DNA from: Cacconaster sp045642485 | GTDB taxonomy: Bacteria; Bacteroidota; Bacteroidia; Bacteroidales; UBA932 | Direction: 5' to 3' | Length of the DNA stretch: 51,228 nt | Assembly (NCBI GenBank): GCA_045642485.1 | Contig: JAZUIV010000054.1 | Location: 1-51,228 of the forward strand | In this document: positions 42,244 through 51,204 of the stretch, piece after piece | Layout of the letters: every line of letters starts with the position of its first letter | How positions within the stretch are numbered: position 1 is the stretch's first letter | Position numbers and translations under genes: made by a program | Notes under the pieces: generated by a model | Seen by the model: the letters and a program-made list of their open reading frames with translations, nothing else | What the model was told of the DNA's origin: nothing | Database searches by the model: none

Positions 42244-42561
42244 CTACCTCAGGATTACCCTATCCACGAAAGACCCCTGCAGCAGCCGGTTGAGTTTGTC
42301 TGGCAGATCCTTGACACTGAATGTCAACTGACTCCGTATGACTGATGAAGAAAGACGGCAGGTCAATACCCTGTCCTTGTAATTTCTGCTTATGGTAAGT
42401 TTCCTGATTTCTGCCGGAGGAAGCCCCACGGGCACAAGCGTGGAGAGAAGAAGGTCCCAGGCTTCGTAGATTCTGACCTTGAGAAGTCCATCCTCAAGAT
42501 GATCCTCCCTTATATATTCCCGGATGACATCTGCAATCAGTTTGGAATTCTCACGTTTCAT
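42244..42561 (-). CDS. DUF721 (DciA-like) protein
   Basis: 105 residues matching the DUF721/DciA core: 'VRIYEAWDLLLS' followed by 'LTCRLSSSVIRSQLTFSVKD' and a C-terminal 'VDRVILR'. DciA proteins load the replicative helicase in bacteria lacking DnaC. Bacteroidota commonly place DUF721 directly after recF, as here, with an ATGA overlap of four bases. The protein is the short, core-only form, without the longer tail of proteobacterial DciA. Confidence 0.85.
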   Translation of the reverse strand: MKRENSKLIADVIREYIREDHLEDGLLKVRIYEAWDLLLSTLVPVGLPPAEIRKLTISRNYKDRVLTCRLSSSVIRSQLTFSVKDLPDKLNRLLQGSFVDRVILR

Positions 42562-43652
42562 ACTTCACTCACCACTCCGTTCTCCACGGAAAAACTTTTG
42601 CAGGGAGTCCCCAGTTCCTGAGCAATTTTGTCAAGTCTCACCTTGTTGCAGTCCGTAACGAAAATCTGCCCGAAACCTATGGAAGAGACAATATCCAGAA
42701 GTTTTGACACCCTTGACATATCAAGTTTGTCAAAAACGTCGTCAAGCAGCAATATCGGGGTCTGCCCATAGATGTGTTTGATGAAGACGAACTGGGCAAG
42801 TTTCATTGCAAGAAGAAAACTTTTCTGTTGCCCCTGCGAGCCGCATTCGCGTATCGGATGCCCGTCAAGTATGAACGCCAGGTCATCTCTCTGGATTCCG
42901 GACAAGGTATATTTCAGCACACGCTCCTTTTCCGCATCTTCGAGAAGAAGTTCGGAGAATGAACATCCGTTCAGGTCGGAACGGTACTCTATCGACACTT
43001 TCTCCGATTCGGGTGCCAGCCTTGAATAGAAATCCCGGACAAGAGGGGTCAGGTTCTTGCAAAGGTTCCTGCGGGCCTGGTGGACATAGTCGGAATGAGG
43101 TTCCATCCTCTCAGAAATCACTTGGAGAAGATCCACCTGCAATGATTCGGATTTAAGGAGCTTGTTGCGTTGGGCCAGAAGCTGGTTGTAAGCCTGTATA
43201 TGTTGCAGATATCCCTTGTCTGTCTGCGAGAGGATGAAGTTCAGGTATTTGCGCCTGCTTTCTCCGGATTCGTTGATAAGTGCGCTGTCGGCCGGAGAAA
43301 TCATCACAACCGGCAGGAGGCCTATGTGGTCGCTGAACCGCTGATAGCTTTTTGCACCCCTCTTCACCGTCTTCTCGCCCACTCTCTTCACGCTTGCGGC
43401 GATTTTCTCTTCAGTGCCGCCATCCATCCTGTAGAAACCGCACAGAACGGCCTCATCGCTTCCGAACCTGCACACATACCTGTCCGATGCAGAGAAGAAA
43501 CTCTTGGTCATCGAAAGGTAATAGACCGCATCGAGAAGATTGGTCTTGCCGGCGCCGTTGTTTCCCGAAATGCAGTTGATTTTGGGAGAGAATTCAAGTT
43601 CGGCCCGGTCGATATTCTTGAAGTCAGAAAGTACGATTCTGGTTAAAAACAT
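42558..43652 (-). CDS. recF: DNA replication and repair protein RecF
   Basis: 364 residues, full length. An SMC-like ATPase that helps load RecA at gaps with RecO and RecR. It starts 'MFLTRIVLSDFKNIDRAELEF'; Walker A GNNGAGKT is at 30-37, the signature region is 'ESRRKYLNFILSQTD', the late motif 'GSQGQQKSFLLAMKLAQ', and Walker B 'ILLLDDVFDKLD'. DUF721 follows with a four-base overlap. A -7 box lies 18-25 bases upstream of the start. Confidence 0.95.
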   Translation of the reverse strand: MFLTRIVLSDFKNIDRAELEFSPKINCISGNNGAGKTNLLDAVYYLSMTKSFFSASDRYVCRFGSDEAVLCGFYRMDGGTEEKIAASVKRVGEKTVKRGAKSYQRFSDHIGLLPVVMISPADSALINESGESRRKYLNFILSQTDKGYLQHIQAYNQLLAQRNKLLKSESLQVDLLQVISERMEPHSDYVHQARRNLCKNLTPLVRDFYSRLAPESEKVSIEYRSDLNGCSFSELLLEDAEKERVLKYTLSGIQRDDLAFILDGHPIRECGSQGQQKSFLLAMKLAQFVFIKHIYGQTPILLLDDVFDKLDMSRVSKLLDIVSSIGFGQIFVTDCNKVRLDKIAQELGTPCKSFSVENGVVSEV

Positions 43653-43669
43653 GTTTACAGATTATATTG

Positions 43670-43677
43670 CAAAATTA
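43670..43677 (-). promoter_or_regulatory. -7 box for recF
   Basis: Minus-strand TAATTTTG matches TAnnTTTG with a leader of about 10 bases to the recF ATG. Confidence 0.45.
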
Positions 43678-43685
43678 CTAATTTG

Positions 43686-43717
43686 TTTGGGAATGCCATA
43701 TTTTCTGACTATTTTTG
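43686..43717 (+). promoter_or_regulatory. Promoter for the TPR protein gene
   Basis: TTTG (43686-43689), a 20-base spacer, and TATTTTTG (43710-43717) fit the Bacteroidetes -33/-7 consensus 36 bases before the ATG at 43753. Confidence 0.7.
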
Positions 43718-43752
43718 CCAGATAATTTGGAAAACAATAAATCAACAATAAA

Positions 43753-44424
43753 ATGGCACAAAAGAAACAAACACCAGCTCAGCAGGAACAGGTTGTATCA
43801 ACCGTTTCGAGCGTTGAACTCTTTTTCAAGAACAATGCAAAACTCATCGAAGGGGTCATCCTCGGTATCATTGTAGTAGTATGCGGCTTCCTCGCACTGA
43901 ACAAGTGGTATCTCATTCCGGTCAAGGAAGAGGCCAAGGCCCAGATGTTCACCGCTGAACAGCAGTTCCGCGCGGGCGATTACGAAAAAGCTCTCAATGG
44001 AGACGGGAATGTCCTCGGTTTCAAGGATATCATCGATCAGTACGGCAGCAAAGCCGGTAAGAGCGTCTATCTGTATGCAGGCATCTGCTGCTTGCGTACC
44101 GGTGACAACGAGGCGGCTGTCAGCTATCTCAAGAAGTACTCCACTTCAGACAAAATCATGGCGGCCAGGGCGTTGAGTTGTCTTGGTGACGCAGCCTCCA
44201 ATCTCGGACAGACAAAGGAAGCCGTTGCGTACTACAAGAAAGCGGCCGCGAAAGATGACAGCCAGTATGCCGCCGGTTATCTGCTTAAAGCAGGTATTGC
44301 TTCAGAAGCGGCAGGTGACGATGCCGCCGCACTCGGTTTCTACAAGACCATCGAACAGAATTATCCCAATACTATGGAGGGATATGACATTCAGAAATAT
44401 ATTTCACGCATCGAAAACAAATAG
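43753..44424 (+). CDS. Membrane-anchored tetratricopeptide-repeat protein (YfgM-like)
   Basis: 223 residues. A cytosolic N terminus and one membrane helix (about 36-56, LIEGVILGIIVVVCGFLAL) precede TPR-type repeats, including 'GKSVYLYAGICCLRTGDNEA', 'ALSCLGDAASNLGQTKEA' and 'GYLLKAGIASEAAGDDAAAL'. The layout resembles YfgM, a SecYEG-associated chaperone ancillary protein, but TPR similarity alone does not prove function. The yebC gene starts 3 bases after the stop. Confidence 0.8.
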   Translation: MAQKKQTPAQQEQVVSTVSSVELFFKNNAKLIEGVILGIIVVVCGFLALNKWYLIPVKEEAKAQMFTAEQQFRAGDYEKALNGDGNVLGFKDIIDQYGSKAGKSVYLYAGICCLRTGDNEAAVSYLKKYSTSDKIMAARALSCLGDAASNLGQTKEAVAYYKKAAAKDDSQYAAGYLLKAGIASEAAGDDAAALGFYKTIEQNYPNTMEGYDIQKYISRIENK

Positions 44425-44427
44425 TTT

Positions 44428-45171
44428 ATGGGAAGAGCATTTGAATTCCGCAAGGAGAGAAAGTTCAAACGTTGGGGTCATATGGCCCGTACTTTTACCA
44501 AGATAGGTAAGGAAATAACGATAGCAGTAAAACAGGGCGGTCCCGACGTTACCGGCAACCCCCGTCTGCGTGCGCTCCTTCAGACCGCCCGCAGCGAAAA
44601 TATGCCGAAGGAGAACATCGAACGCGCCATAAAGAAGGCTACCGACAAGGATCAGGCCGACTACAAGGAACTTGTATATGAAGGTTACGGCCCTCACGGC
44701 GTGGCCATTCTGGTTGAAACCGCAACCGACAACACCAACCGTACTGTAGCCAACATACGCAGTTACTTCACCAAATTCGGCGGAAGCCTCGGCACAAGCG
44801 GCAGCGTTTCATTCATGTTCGACCACAAGTGCACCTTCAAGGTAAAGAACAATCCTTCCATCGACATAGAGGAGCTCGAGCTTGAACTCATTGATTATGG
44901 CGCGGACGAAGTATTCGCCGATGTCCTTGAGGATAAGGACGGCAATGAAACCGAAGTAATCAATATCTACGGTGATTTCACCGCCTTCAACTCAATCCAG
45001 AAGTTCATTGAGGACAAAGGCTTCGAACTTGTATCGGCCGGTTTCGACCGTTTCCCCAACGGTGAGATGAAGCACCTTGAGGCCGCCGACCGCGAGGATC
45101 TCGACAAACTTCTCGAGAAACTCGAGGATGACGACGACGTTCAGAACGTATATCACAATCTCGACGAATAA
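44428..45171 (+). CDS. yebC: YebC/PmpR-family DNA- or translation-regulatory protein
   Basis: 247 residues, normal length. It opens 'MGRAFEFRKERKFKRWGHMA' with the family's 'TKIGKEITIAVKQGGPDVTGNP' segment, and contains 'NMPKENIERAIKKA', 'YEGYGPHGVAILVE' and 'TDNTNRTVANIRS'. Members act as transcription regulators, and recent work links them to ribosome stalling relief. It is close behind the TPR gene and ahead of the propionate module. Confidence 0.93.
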   Translation: MGRAFEFRKERKFKRWGHMARTFTKIGKEITIAVKQGGPDVTGNPRLRALLQTARSENMPKENIERAIKKATDKDQADYKELVYEGYGPHGVAILVETATDNTNRTVANIRSYFTKFGGSLGTSGSVSFMFDHKCTFKVKNNPSIDIEELELELIDYGADEVFADVLEDKDGNETEVINIYGDFTAFNSIQKFIEDKGFELVSAGFDRFPNGEMKHLEAADREDLDKLLEKLEDDDDVQNVYHNLDE

Positions 45172-45197
45172 TACAATCAATAACTCACAATAGTATC

Positions 45198-45605
45198 ATG
45201 AATCTTACTCACATTGAACATCTTGGAATTGCTGTAAAGTCATTGGAAACGGCAATCCCCTATTACGAGAAAGTTCTCGGACTCAAATGCTACAACATTG
45301 AAGAAGTCGCAGACCAGAAAGTGAAGACCGCTTTTTTCAAAATCGGCCAGACCAAGATAGAATTGCTTGAGCCCACCTGCCCTGAAAGCACAATCGCAGG
45401 TTTCATCGAGAAACGCGGAGAAGGCATTCATCACATCGCATTTGCAACTGATGACGTTGCCGCCTGCCTGGCAGAAGCTGAAAGCAAGGAGATCCGTACT
45501 ATTGACAAAGCCCCCCGCGCCGGAGCAGAAGGACTGAAGATAGCATTCCTTCATCCGAAATCCACAATGGGTGTACTTACCGAGCTTTGTATGAAAGGTG
45601 AATAA
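45198..45605 (+). CDS. mce: Methylmalonyl-CoA epimerase
   Basis: 135 residues, usual length. A vicinal-oxygen-chelate fold enzyme that interconverts (2R)- and (2S)-methylmalonyl-CoA. Metal ligands are visible in 'THIEHLGIAV' (His8), 'EGIHHIAFA' and 'GVLTELC' (Glu near 131). It is the first gene of the methylmalonyl-CoA decarboxylase cluster, where succinate-derived methylmalonyl-CoA is turned into propionyl-CoA. mmdA starts 19 bases later. Confidence 0.95.
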   Translation: MNLTHIEHLGIAVKSLETAIPYYEKVLGLKCYNIEEVADQKVKTAFFKIGQTKIELLEPTCPESTIAGFIEKRGEGIHHIAFATDDVAACLAEAESKEIRTIDKAPRAGAEGLKIAFLHPKSTMGVLTELCMKGE

Positions 45606-45624
45606 TTAAATCAGAAGAAAAATA

Positions 45625-47187
45625 ATGAGCACACAACTCGAAAAAGTAAAAGAGCTTATTGAACTCAGAGAAAAAGCTCGAATGGGTGGCGGTGAAAAAG
45701 GCATAGCAAGCCAGCACGCCAAAGGAAAATACACAGCCCGCGAACGAATCAACATGCTTCTTGACGAAGGCAGCTTTGAGGAGTTCGATATGTTTGTGAC
45801 CCACCGTTGCACCAACTTCGGTATGGATAAGAAGACATATCTAGGTGACGGTGTCGTTACAGGTTACGGTACAATCGCCGGTCGTCTCGTATATGTATTC
45901 GCACAGGATTTCACCGTTATCGGAGGCTCCCTTTCCGAAACTCTCGCGATGAAAATCTGCAAGGTTATGGATATGGCAATGAAAAACGGCGCCCCCGTCA
46001 TCGGTCTCAACGATTCAGGTGGAGCACGTATTCAGGAAGGAGTCAACGCTCTTGCCGGATATTCCGAGATTTTTGAGCGCAATATCCTCGCTTCAGGTGT
46101 TGTCCCCCAGATTTCAGCAATCCTCGGTCCCTGCGCCGGCGGTGCTGTATACTCCCCTGCCCTGACCGACTTCAACATAATGGTTGAAGGCACAAGTTAT
46201 ATGTTCCTCACCGGCCCCGCTGTAGTAAAGCAGGTTCTCGGAGAGAACGTGACTCAGGAGCAGCTCGGCGGTGCATCCGTCCACGCTTCAAAGAGCGGTG
46301 TAGCACACTTCGCCACACAGAACGAAGAGGATGCGATTGCAGTAATCCGTGAACTTATGGGATATCTTCCTCAGAACAATATGGAAGAGCCGCCCTATGT
46401 TCCCACAAACGACCCTATCGAGCGCAAGGAAGACTTCCTCAATGAAATCATCCCCGACAGCCCCAACGAGCCCTACGATATGTATCAGGTCATCAACGCC
46501 ATCGTGGATGACGGCAAGTTCCTTGAAGTTCACAAGGAATATGCGAAGAACCTCATCGTCGGTTTTGCCCGCTTCGGCGGTACTGCCGTAGGTATCGTTG
46601 CCAACCAACCCAAACACCTGGCCGGTGTCCTCGACATCAACTCAAGCCGCAAGGGTGCCCGTTTCGTCCGTTTCTGCGACGCTTTCAACATCCCCGTGGT
46701 AACTCTTGTCGATGTTCCCGGATTCCTTCCCGGAACCCAGCAGGAGTATGGTGGAATCATCGTTCACGGCGCCAAACTGCTTTATGCTTACGGCGAAGCC
46801 ACTATTCCCAAGGTTACCGTCACACTCCGCAAGTCTTACGGTGGAAGCCATATCGTTATGAGCTGCAAGCAACTTCGTGGTGACATCAACTATGCCTGGC
46901 CTACTGCAAACATCGCAGTTATGGGTTCAGACGGTGCCGTTGCAGTGCTTTATGCAAAAGAGCTCAAGGCTGAAGAGGATCCTGCAAAGCAGGCCGAACT
47001 CAAAGCCGCAAAGAAGAAGGAATACGACGATCTGTTCTGCAATCCCTACAATGCCGCCAAATACGGTTACATTGATGACGTGATTGAGCCCAGAAACACC
47101 CGTTTCCGTATCATCCGCGCTCTTGAGCAGCTTTCAACCAAGAAACTGAGCAATCCCGCCAAGAAACACGACAACCTTCCTCTCTAA
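45625..47187 (+). CDS. mmdA: Methylmalonyl-CoA decarboxylase/propionyl-CoA carboxylase carboxyltransferase subunit
   Basis: 520 residues with two crotonase-like carboxyltransferase halves. Oxyanion and CoA-binding segments include 'GLNDSGGARIQEGVNALAGY' and 'VTLVDVPGFLPGTQQEYGGI', and 'TLRKSYGGSHIVMSCKQL' is conserved. It transfers the carboxyl group from methylmalonyl-CoA to the biotin carrier, after which OadB releases CO2 and pumps Na+. No biotin carboxylase gene is here, which supports the decarboxylase direction and the use in propionate fermentation. Confidence 0.93.
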   Translation: MSTQLEKVKELIELREKARMGGGEKGIASQHAKGKYTARERINMLLDEGSFEEFDMFVTHRCTNFGMDKKTYLGDGVVTGYGTIAGRLVYVFAQDFTVIGGSLSETLAMKICKVMDMAMKNGAPVIGLNDSGGARIQEGVNALAGYSEIFERNILASGVVPQISAILGPCAGGAVYSPALTDFNIMVEGTSYMFLTGPAVVKQVLGENVTQEQLGGASVHASKSGVAHFATQNEEDAIAVIRELMGYLPQNNMEEPPYVPTNDPIERKEDFLNEIIPDSPNEPYDMYQVINAIVDDGKFLEVHKEYAKNLIVGFARFGGTAVGIVANQPKHLAGVLDINSSRKGARFVRFCDAFNIPVVTLVDVPGFLPGTQQEYGGIIVHGAKLLYAYGEATIPKVTVTLRKSYGGSHIVMSCKQLRGDINYAWPTANIAVMGSDGAVAVLYAKELKAEEDPAKQAELKAAKKKEYDDLFCNPYNAAKYGYIDDVIEPRNTRFRIIRALEQLSTKKLSNPAKKHDNLPL

Positions 47188-47206
47188 TTCAAACCGAAAC
47201 GACTAA

Positions 47207-48136
47207 ATGAAAAATTTAAAATTATTCTTGACAGTTGTCGGTTTGACGGTGGCCTTGGGTGCATCGGCTCAAAGTCAGGAAGCAATGCGAATCAACGAAT
47301 ACCTGGTCATCAACACCAATGATTTCCAGGATGATTTCGGACAGCAGAGTTCCTGGTTCGAGCTATTCAACTCATCCTACGGCACTGTTGACTTGTCAGG
47401 TTGCTTCATCACTGACGATCCCGACAATCTGAAGAAATACCGTATTCCGAGCGGAGACATTGCCACGAAAATCAAACCTCGTCAGCATGTCCTTTTCTGG
47501 GCTGACAACCAGCCTTTCCGCGGTACTTTTCACGTAAATTTCGACCTTGAGAACGCAAAGGAAATCATTATTCTCAAAGGCGACGGCAAAACAATAATCG
47601 ATCGCATTCCTGTCCGTCACGACCTTCCAGCCAATGTCTCGTTCGGTCGTAAAGCAGATGGCGAAGGGCTTACTGACGGCTCTGCCGATGGTTGGTCCAT
47701 ACTTGAGTCCACTTCACCGAGCACCAACAACCTTCTTGTCAACAAGGCGGGCAAGGCTGAAGCAATGCAGGAAATGGACCCTTACGGATGGATTATGGCC
47801 GTTACCTCAATGTCTGTCGTATTCCTGGCCCTGATTATTCTTTATCTTATCTTCAAGAACATAGGCAAGGCAAACGTCAAAGCCGCGAACAAGAAATCAT
47901 CCGCAGCAAAAGCTTCATCAGCATCTCCCGCAGACCAGCAGAAGAATTACAGCGAAGTTCCTGCTGAGACCTACGCTGCAATTGCCATCGCCCTCCACCT
48001 GTTCATAGAGGACAATGAGGCCCACGACGAGGAGAGTGACATTGTTACACAGCGTCACACAGACCGCACATATTCACCTTGGAGTTCCAAGATTTATACA
48101 TTGCGTCAAACCCCTCAGGTCAACAAAAGAAAGTAA
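47207..48136 (+). CDS. Lamin-tail domain fused to OadG (decarboxylase gamma subunit)
   Basis: 309 residues. A signal peptide (about 1-21, ASAQ) leads to a periplasmic lamin-tail domain (about 26-170) with 'AMRINEYLVINTNDFQDDFG', 'SSWFELFNSSYGTVDLSGCF' and 'VSFGRKADG'. One membrane helix (about 193-217) and a cytosolic OadG-like tail follow, containing 'AAIAIALHLF' and 'YSPWSSKIYTLR'. OadG normally is a short protein that assembles the Na+-pumping complex. The added periplasmic lamin-tail domain appears in Bacteroidota and has no assigned role. It sits 19 bases after mmdA. Confidence 0.82.
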   Translation: MKNLKLFLTVVGLTVALGASAQSQEAMRINEYLVINTNDFQDDFGQQSSWFELFNSSYGTVDLSGCFITDDPDNLKKYRIPSGDIATKIKPRQHVLFWADNQPFRGTFHVNFDLENAKEIIILKGDGKTIIDRIPVRHDLPANVSFGRKADGEGLTDGSADGWSILESTSPSTNNLLVNKAGKAEAMQEMDPYGWIMAVTSMSVVFLALIILYLIFKNIGKANVKAANKKSSAAKASSASPADQQKNYSEVPAETYAAIAIALHLFIEDNEAHDEESDIVTQRHTDRTYSPWSSKIYTLRQTPQVNKRK

Positions 48137-48160
48137 CCAGTAACCCTTAAGAATTTAAAA

Positions 48161-48607
48161 ATGAAAGAATATAAAATCAAAATCAACGGCAACGACTATA
48201 ACGTTGCAATTGACGAGGTCGTGGAAACATCCGCAAAGGTTGAAGTCAACGGTACTCCTTTCAACGTGGAATTCGAAAGACCGATAACAAAACCCAAGGC
48301 TGTCAGTGCAGTCAAGCGTCCCGCACCTGCCGCATCCGCTCCTGTGTCTTCATCTCCTGTTGAGAAGCCGGCCGCATCTGCCGGTGCCGCCGGTGGAGAA
48401 GTTCTCACCTCTCCCCTCCCTGGCGTTATCCTCAGTCTTAATGTCAAGGAAGGTGACGCCGTCAAAAAAGGTGACACTGTCATCGTTCTTGAGGCAATGA
48501 AGATGGAAAACGCCATCGACGCTCCTTGCAACGGAACAATCAAGTCAATAAAAGTTCAGAAAGGCGACTCTGTTCTTGAAGGAGCACCTCTGTTAGTTAT
48601 CGGATAG
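48161..48607 (+). CDS. mmdC: Biotin carboxyl carrier protein of methylmalonyl-CoA decarboxylase
   Basis: 148 residues. The short N-terminal domain ('KEYKIKINGNDYNVAIDEV') is followed by a Pro/Ala/Ser-rich linker (about 44-78) and a biotinyl domain with Lys114 in EAMKMEN as the biotinylation site. The swinging arm carries CO2 from MmdA to OadB. The OadB gene starts one base after its stop. Confidence 0.93.
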   Translation: MKEYKIKINGNDYNVAIDEVVETSAKVEVNGTPFNVEFERPITKPKAVSAVKRPAPAASAPVSSSPVEKPAASAGAAGGEVLTSPLPGVILSLNVKEGDAVKKGDTVIVLEAMKMENAIDAPCNGTIKSIKVQKGDSVLEGAPLLVIG

Positions 48608-48608
48608 T

Positions 48609-49751
48609 ATGGAGAATATTATAGCCAATCTCAAAGAATTCTGGGGTTATACAGGTTTTGCAAACTTTGAGTTGAACTACCTGATAATGATACTTATCGG
48701 GTGTGTGTTCATCTACCTTGCAATAAAGAAAGACTGGGAACCGATGCTGCTCGTCCCCATCGGATTCGGTATTCTTATCGGTAATATTCCCCTGTTTGCC
48801 GGCCTGAACGTCGGTGTATATGAAGAGGGTTCCGTGCTCAACATCCTCTATCAGGGTGTGAAGCAGGGATTCTATCCTCCTTTGATTTTCCTCGGTATCG
48901 GTGCTATGACCGATTTCTCCGCGCTGATTGCCAACCCCAAGTTGTTCCTGATCGGAGCCGCCGCACAGTTCGGTATCTTCGGCGCATACGCTGTTTCCCT
49001 TGCACTCGGATTCGACCCTGCCCAGTCAGGTGCAATCGGTATCATCGGTGGTGCGGATGGCCCTACAGCCATATTCCTTTCCTCAAGACTTGCACCTAAC
49101 CTTATGGGAGCAATTGCTGTCTCAGCATATTCCTATATGGCGCTTGTTCCAGTGATTCAGCCTCCTATTATGCGGCTTCTCACAACGAAGAAGGAACGTC
49201 TTATCAGGATGAAGCCGCCCAGAGCCGTTTCACCGACCGAGAAGAGACTCTTCCCTGTCATCGGATTCCTCCTTACGGCGTTCATCGTCCCCTCAGGTAT
49301 TCCCCTGCTCGGTATGCTGTTCTTCGGTAATCTCCTCAAGGAAAGTGGCGTTACCCGTCGTCTGGCCAACACAGCAAGCGGTCCTCTCATTGACATTGTC
49401 ACAATCCTCATCGGTGTAACCGTGGGTGCATCAACCCAGGCAAGCGAATTCCTCCGCGTGGAGTCAGTAAAGATTTTCATCATCGGTGCTTTCTCATTCT
49501 TCCTCGCGACGTTTGCAGGTGTATTCTTTGTCAAGATTTTCAATCTCTTCCTCAAGGAAGGCAACAAGATCAACCCGCTTATCGGTAATGCAGGCGTATC
49601 GGCTGTGCCGGATGCCGCCCGCGTCTCCAACAACGTCGGACTGGAATATGACCCGAAGAACTACCTTCTGATGCATGCAATGGGCCCCAACGTAGCCGGT
49701 GTCATCGGCTCCGCCGTTGCTGCAGGTATGCTTCTGGGATTTCTCGGATAG
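48609..49751 (+). CDS. mmdB: Na+-pumping decarboxylase beta subunit (OadB/MmdB)
   Basis: 380 residues with about nine to eleven helices. It decarboxylates carboxybiotin and exports Na+. The signature 'GIIGGADGPTAIFLSSRLAP' contains the conserved Asp of the ion site; 'VIQPPIMRLLTTKKER' and 'GVSAVPDAARVSNNVG' near the C terminus are also typical. It is the last gene of the cluster and is followed by a strong terminator at 49777. Confidence 0.95.
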   Translation: MENIIANLKEFWGYTGFANFELNYLIMILIGCVFIYLAIKKDWEPMLLVPIGFGILIGNIPLFAGLNVGVYEEGSVLNILYQGVKQGFYPPLIFLGIGAMTDFSALIANPKLFLIGAAAQFGIFGAYAVSLALGFDPAQSGAIGIIGGADGPTAIFLSSRLAPNLMGAIAVSAYSYMALVPVIQPPIMRLLTTKKERLIRMKPPRAVSPTEKRLFPVIGFLLTAFIVPSGIPLLGMLFFGNLLKESGVTRRLANTASGPLIDIVTILIGVTVGASTQASEFLRVESVKIFIIGAFSFFLATFAGVFFVKIFNLFLKEGNKINPLIGNAGVSAVPDAARVSNNVGLEYDPKNYLLMHAMGPNVAGVIGSAVAAGMLLGFLG

Positions 49752-49776
49752 AACACACATACCGATATTGAAGAAG

Positions 49777-49808
49777 GCCGGTCAAAGATATTTTGGCCGG
49801 CTTTTTTT
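49777..49808 (+). terminator. Terminator after the methylmalonyl-CoA decarboxylase cluster
   Basis: Ten-bp arms GCCGGTCAAA and TTTGGCCGGC (one G-U pair) with a 5-base loop, followed by a run of seven T. Confidence 0.9.
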
Positions 49809-49902
49809 ACATCAGAAGGGATCAATCCCCCGAACAAAAATATGCAAAGTTGCGCAGTCAATATATCTGGCGAAACTTAATCAGATGTTGCATTGAAATG
49901 AG

Positions 49903-49910
49903 TATCTTTG
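49903..49910 (+). promoter_or_regulatory. -7 box for the lactonase-like gene
   Basis: TATCTTTG matches TAnnTTTG 24 bases before the ATG at 49934. It argues against the upstream start of the longer frame, which would begin at 49793 inside the terminator. Confidence 0.55.
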
Positions 49911-49933
49911 GGACATTGTTGATTTCAGTGACG

Positions 49934-51031
49934 ATGAAAATAATATTCAGGACATTCATGGCTTTTTCGCTGCTATGCACATTTGCGATGGGATGTGCAA
50001 GGCCTGCGAATTCAGTGCTTAAGATACTTGTCGGTACTTATACTGAAGGGAACGGCAGCAAGGGAGTCTATCTTTATGACTTCGATACGGAGAAGCTTGA
50101 ATGGAAACTGCTTGATACGGCAGCGGCCGGTAATCCGTCATTCATTATCCCCTCCCCTGACCGGCACTTTGCCTATGCCGTAAGCGAGTATTCTGACGGA
50201 AGGCAGGGTGTGTATTCGTTTGCTCTGACTGAGGACAGGATAGATGTGATCAACTTCCGGGGCGGCACTGGAGCGGATCCCTGCAACATAGTCGCAGTTG
50301 GAGAAAATGTCATAACTTCCGACTATTCCGGCGGCGTGGTGTCCGTTTTCTCACTGACTGGCGACGGTAGCATCGATACCTTGGCCTGTCAGTTCGTTCC
50401 CGGCCAGATGCTTGCTTCACATATTCACTGCAGCGTTGTCTCTCCGGATTCGTCGTATGTTTTCATCACGGACCTCGGAGCGGACAACATTTATCGCGTG
50501 ACTCTGCCCTCAAACGGGCGTGGAGTGCCTTACGACTTCTGCATTGCGTATTCCTTCGACAGGGAAATGCATCCAGGGCCGCGTCATCTGACTTTCTCCA
50601 AAGACGGCCGTTTCGCTTACCTTATCAACGAACTCGAAGATTATGTGACTGCATTTGAATATTCCAACGGCATTTTGAAACACCTGAGCAGCGAAATAGC
50701 CTATGAAGGTAACGGGCGTGGAAGCGCGGACATACACGTCAGTCCCGATGACCGATATGTTTATACCAGCCACAGACTTAAGAAAGACGGCATAGCCATT
50801 TTCCGCCGAAACGCAAGCAGCGGACTTCTCACTCACTCGGGATACGTCCCGACAGGTCGTCATCCACGCAATTTTGCCATTACTCCCGACGGGTGCTTGC
50901 TTCTTTGCGCCTGTCGCGACGACAACCGCATTGAGGTTTATTCGATTGACGGCGAAACGGGGGCACTGACCTATACCGGCAAGTCAATTGAGATTCCGGC
51001 TCCTGTCTGCATTCAGTTTTACCAGCCATAG
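49934..51031 (+). CDS. Lactonase-family seven-bladed propeller lipoprotein
   Basis: 365 residues with a lipoprotein signal (FAMGC, about Cys16). The propeller opens 'LKILVGTYTEGNGSKGVYLY', a hallmark of the 6-phosphogluconolactonase/YbhE family (PF10282). Blades contain 'GNPSFIIPSPDRHFAYAVSE', 'HPGPRHLTFSKDGRFAYLIN', 'ADIHVSPDDRYVYTSHR' and 'HPRNFAITPDGCLLLCAC'. Being lipidated and exported, it is unlikely to be the cytosolic pentose-phosphate enzyme; an envelope lactonase or binding role is more probable. It is a single-gene transcript. Confidence 0.87.
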   Translation: MKIIFRTFMAFSLLCTFAMGCARPANSVLKILVGTYTEGNGSKGVYLYDFDTEKLEWKLLDTAAAGNPSFIIPSPDRHFAYAVSEYSDGRQGVYSFALTEDRIDVINFRGGTGADPCNIVAVGENVITSDYSGGVVSVFSLTGDGSIDTLACQFVPGQMLASHIHCSVVSPDSSYVFITDLGADNIYRVTLPSNGRGVPYDFCIAYSFDREMHPGPRHLTFSKDGRFAYLINELEDYVTAFEYSNGILKHLSSEIAYEGNGRGSADIHVSPDDRYVYTSHRLKKDGIAIFRRNASSGLLTHSGYVPTGRHPRNFAITPDGCLLLCACRDDNRIEVYSIDGETGALTYTGKSIEIPAPVCIQFYQP

Positions 51032-51046
51032 GGCTCTTCCCATTAA

Positions 51047-51068
51047 TTCATCCGTCTGTGCGGATGAA
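51047..51068. repeat. Hairpin downstream of the lactonase-like gene
   Basis: Perfect 8-bp arms TTCATCCG (51047-51054) and CGGATGAA (51061-51068) with a 6-base loop. No T-run follows, so it may be a weak terminator or processing stem. Confidence 0.5.
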
Positions 51069-51120
51069 CACAACAAACATGGTTCGAAGGCGTGATAAAA
51101 TTACGTTTGGCTCATCCACT

Positions 51121-51204
51121 TTTTGTACAGAAACTGTTCTTTTCCTGTACAAAATGGCTTCAAAGGCCTGTTTGGTACCGGATCAGCCCTTTTCCGGTAC
51201 AAAA
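51121..51204. repeat. Two related palindromic units at 50-bp spacing
   Basis: Unit 1 has arms TTTTGTACAG (51121-51130) and CTGTACAAAA (51145-51154). Unit 2 has arms TTTGGTACCGG (51171-51181) and CCGGTACAAAA (51194-51204). The two align along their length, share a CTTTTCC segment before the right arm, and where the arms differ both sides change together (CTGTAC versus CCGGTAC). No gene is seen here. The window ends 24 bases later, so more units may follow. Confidence 0.6.
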
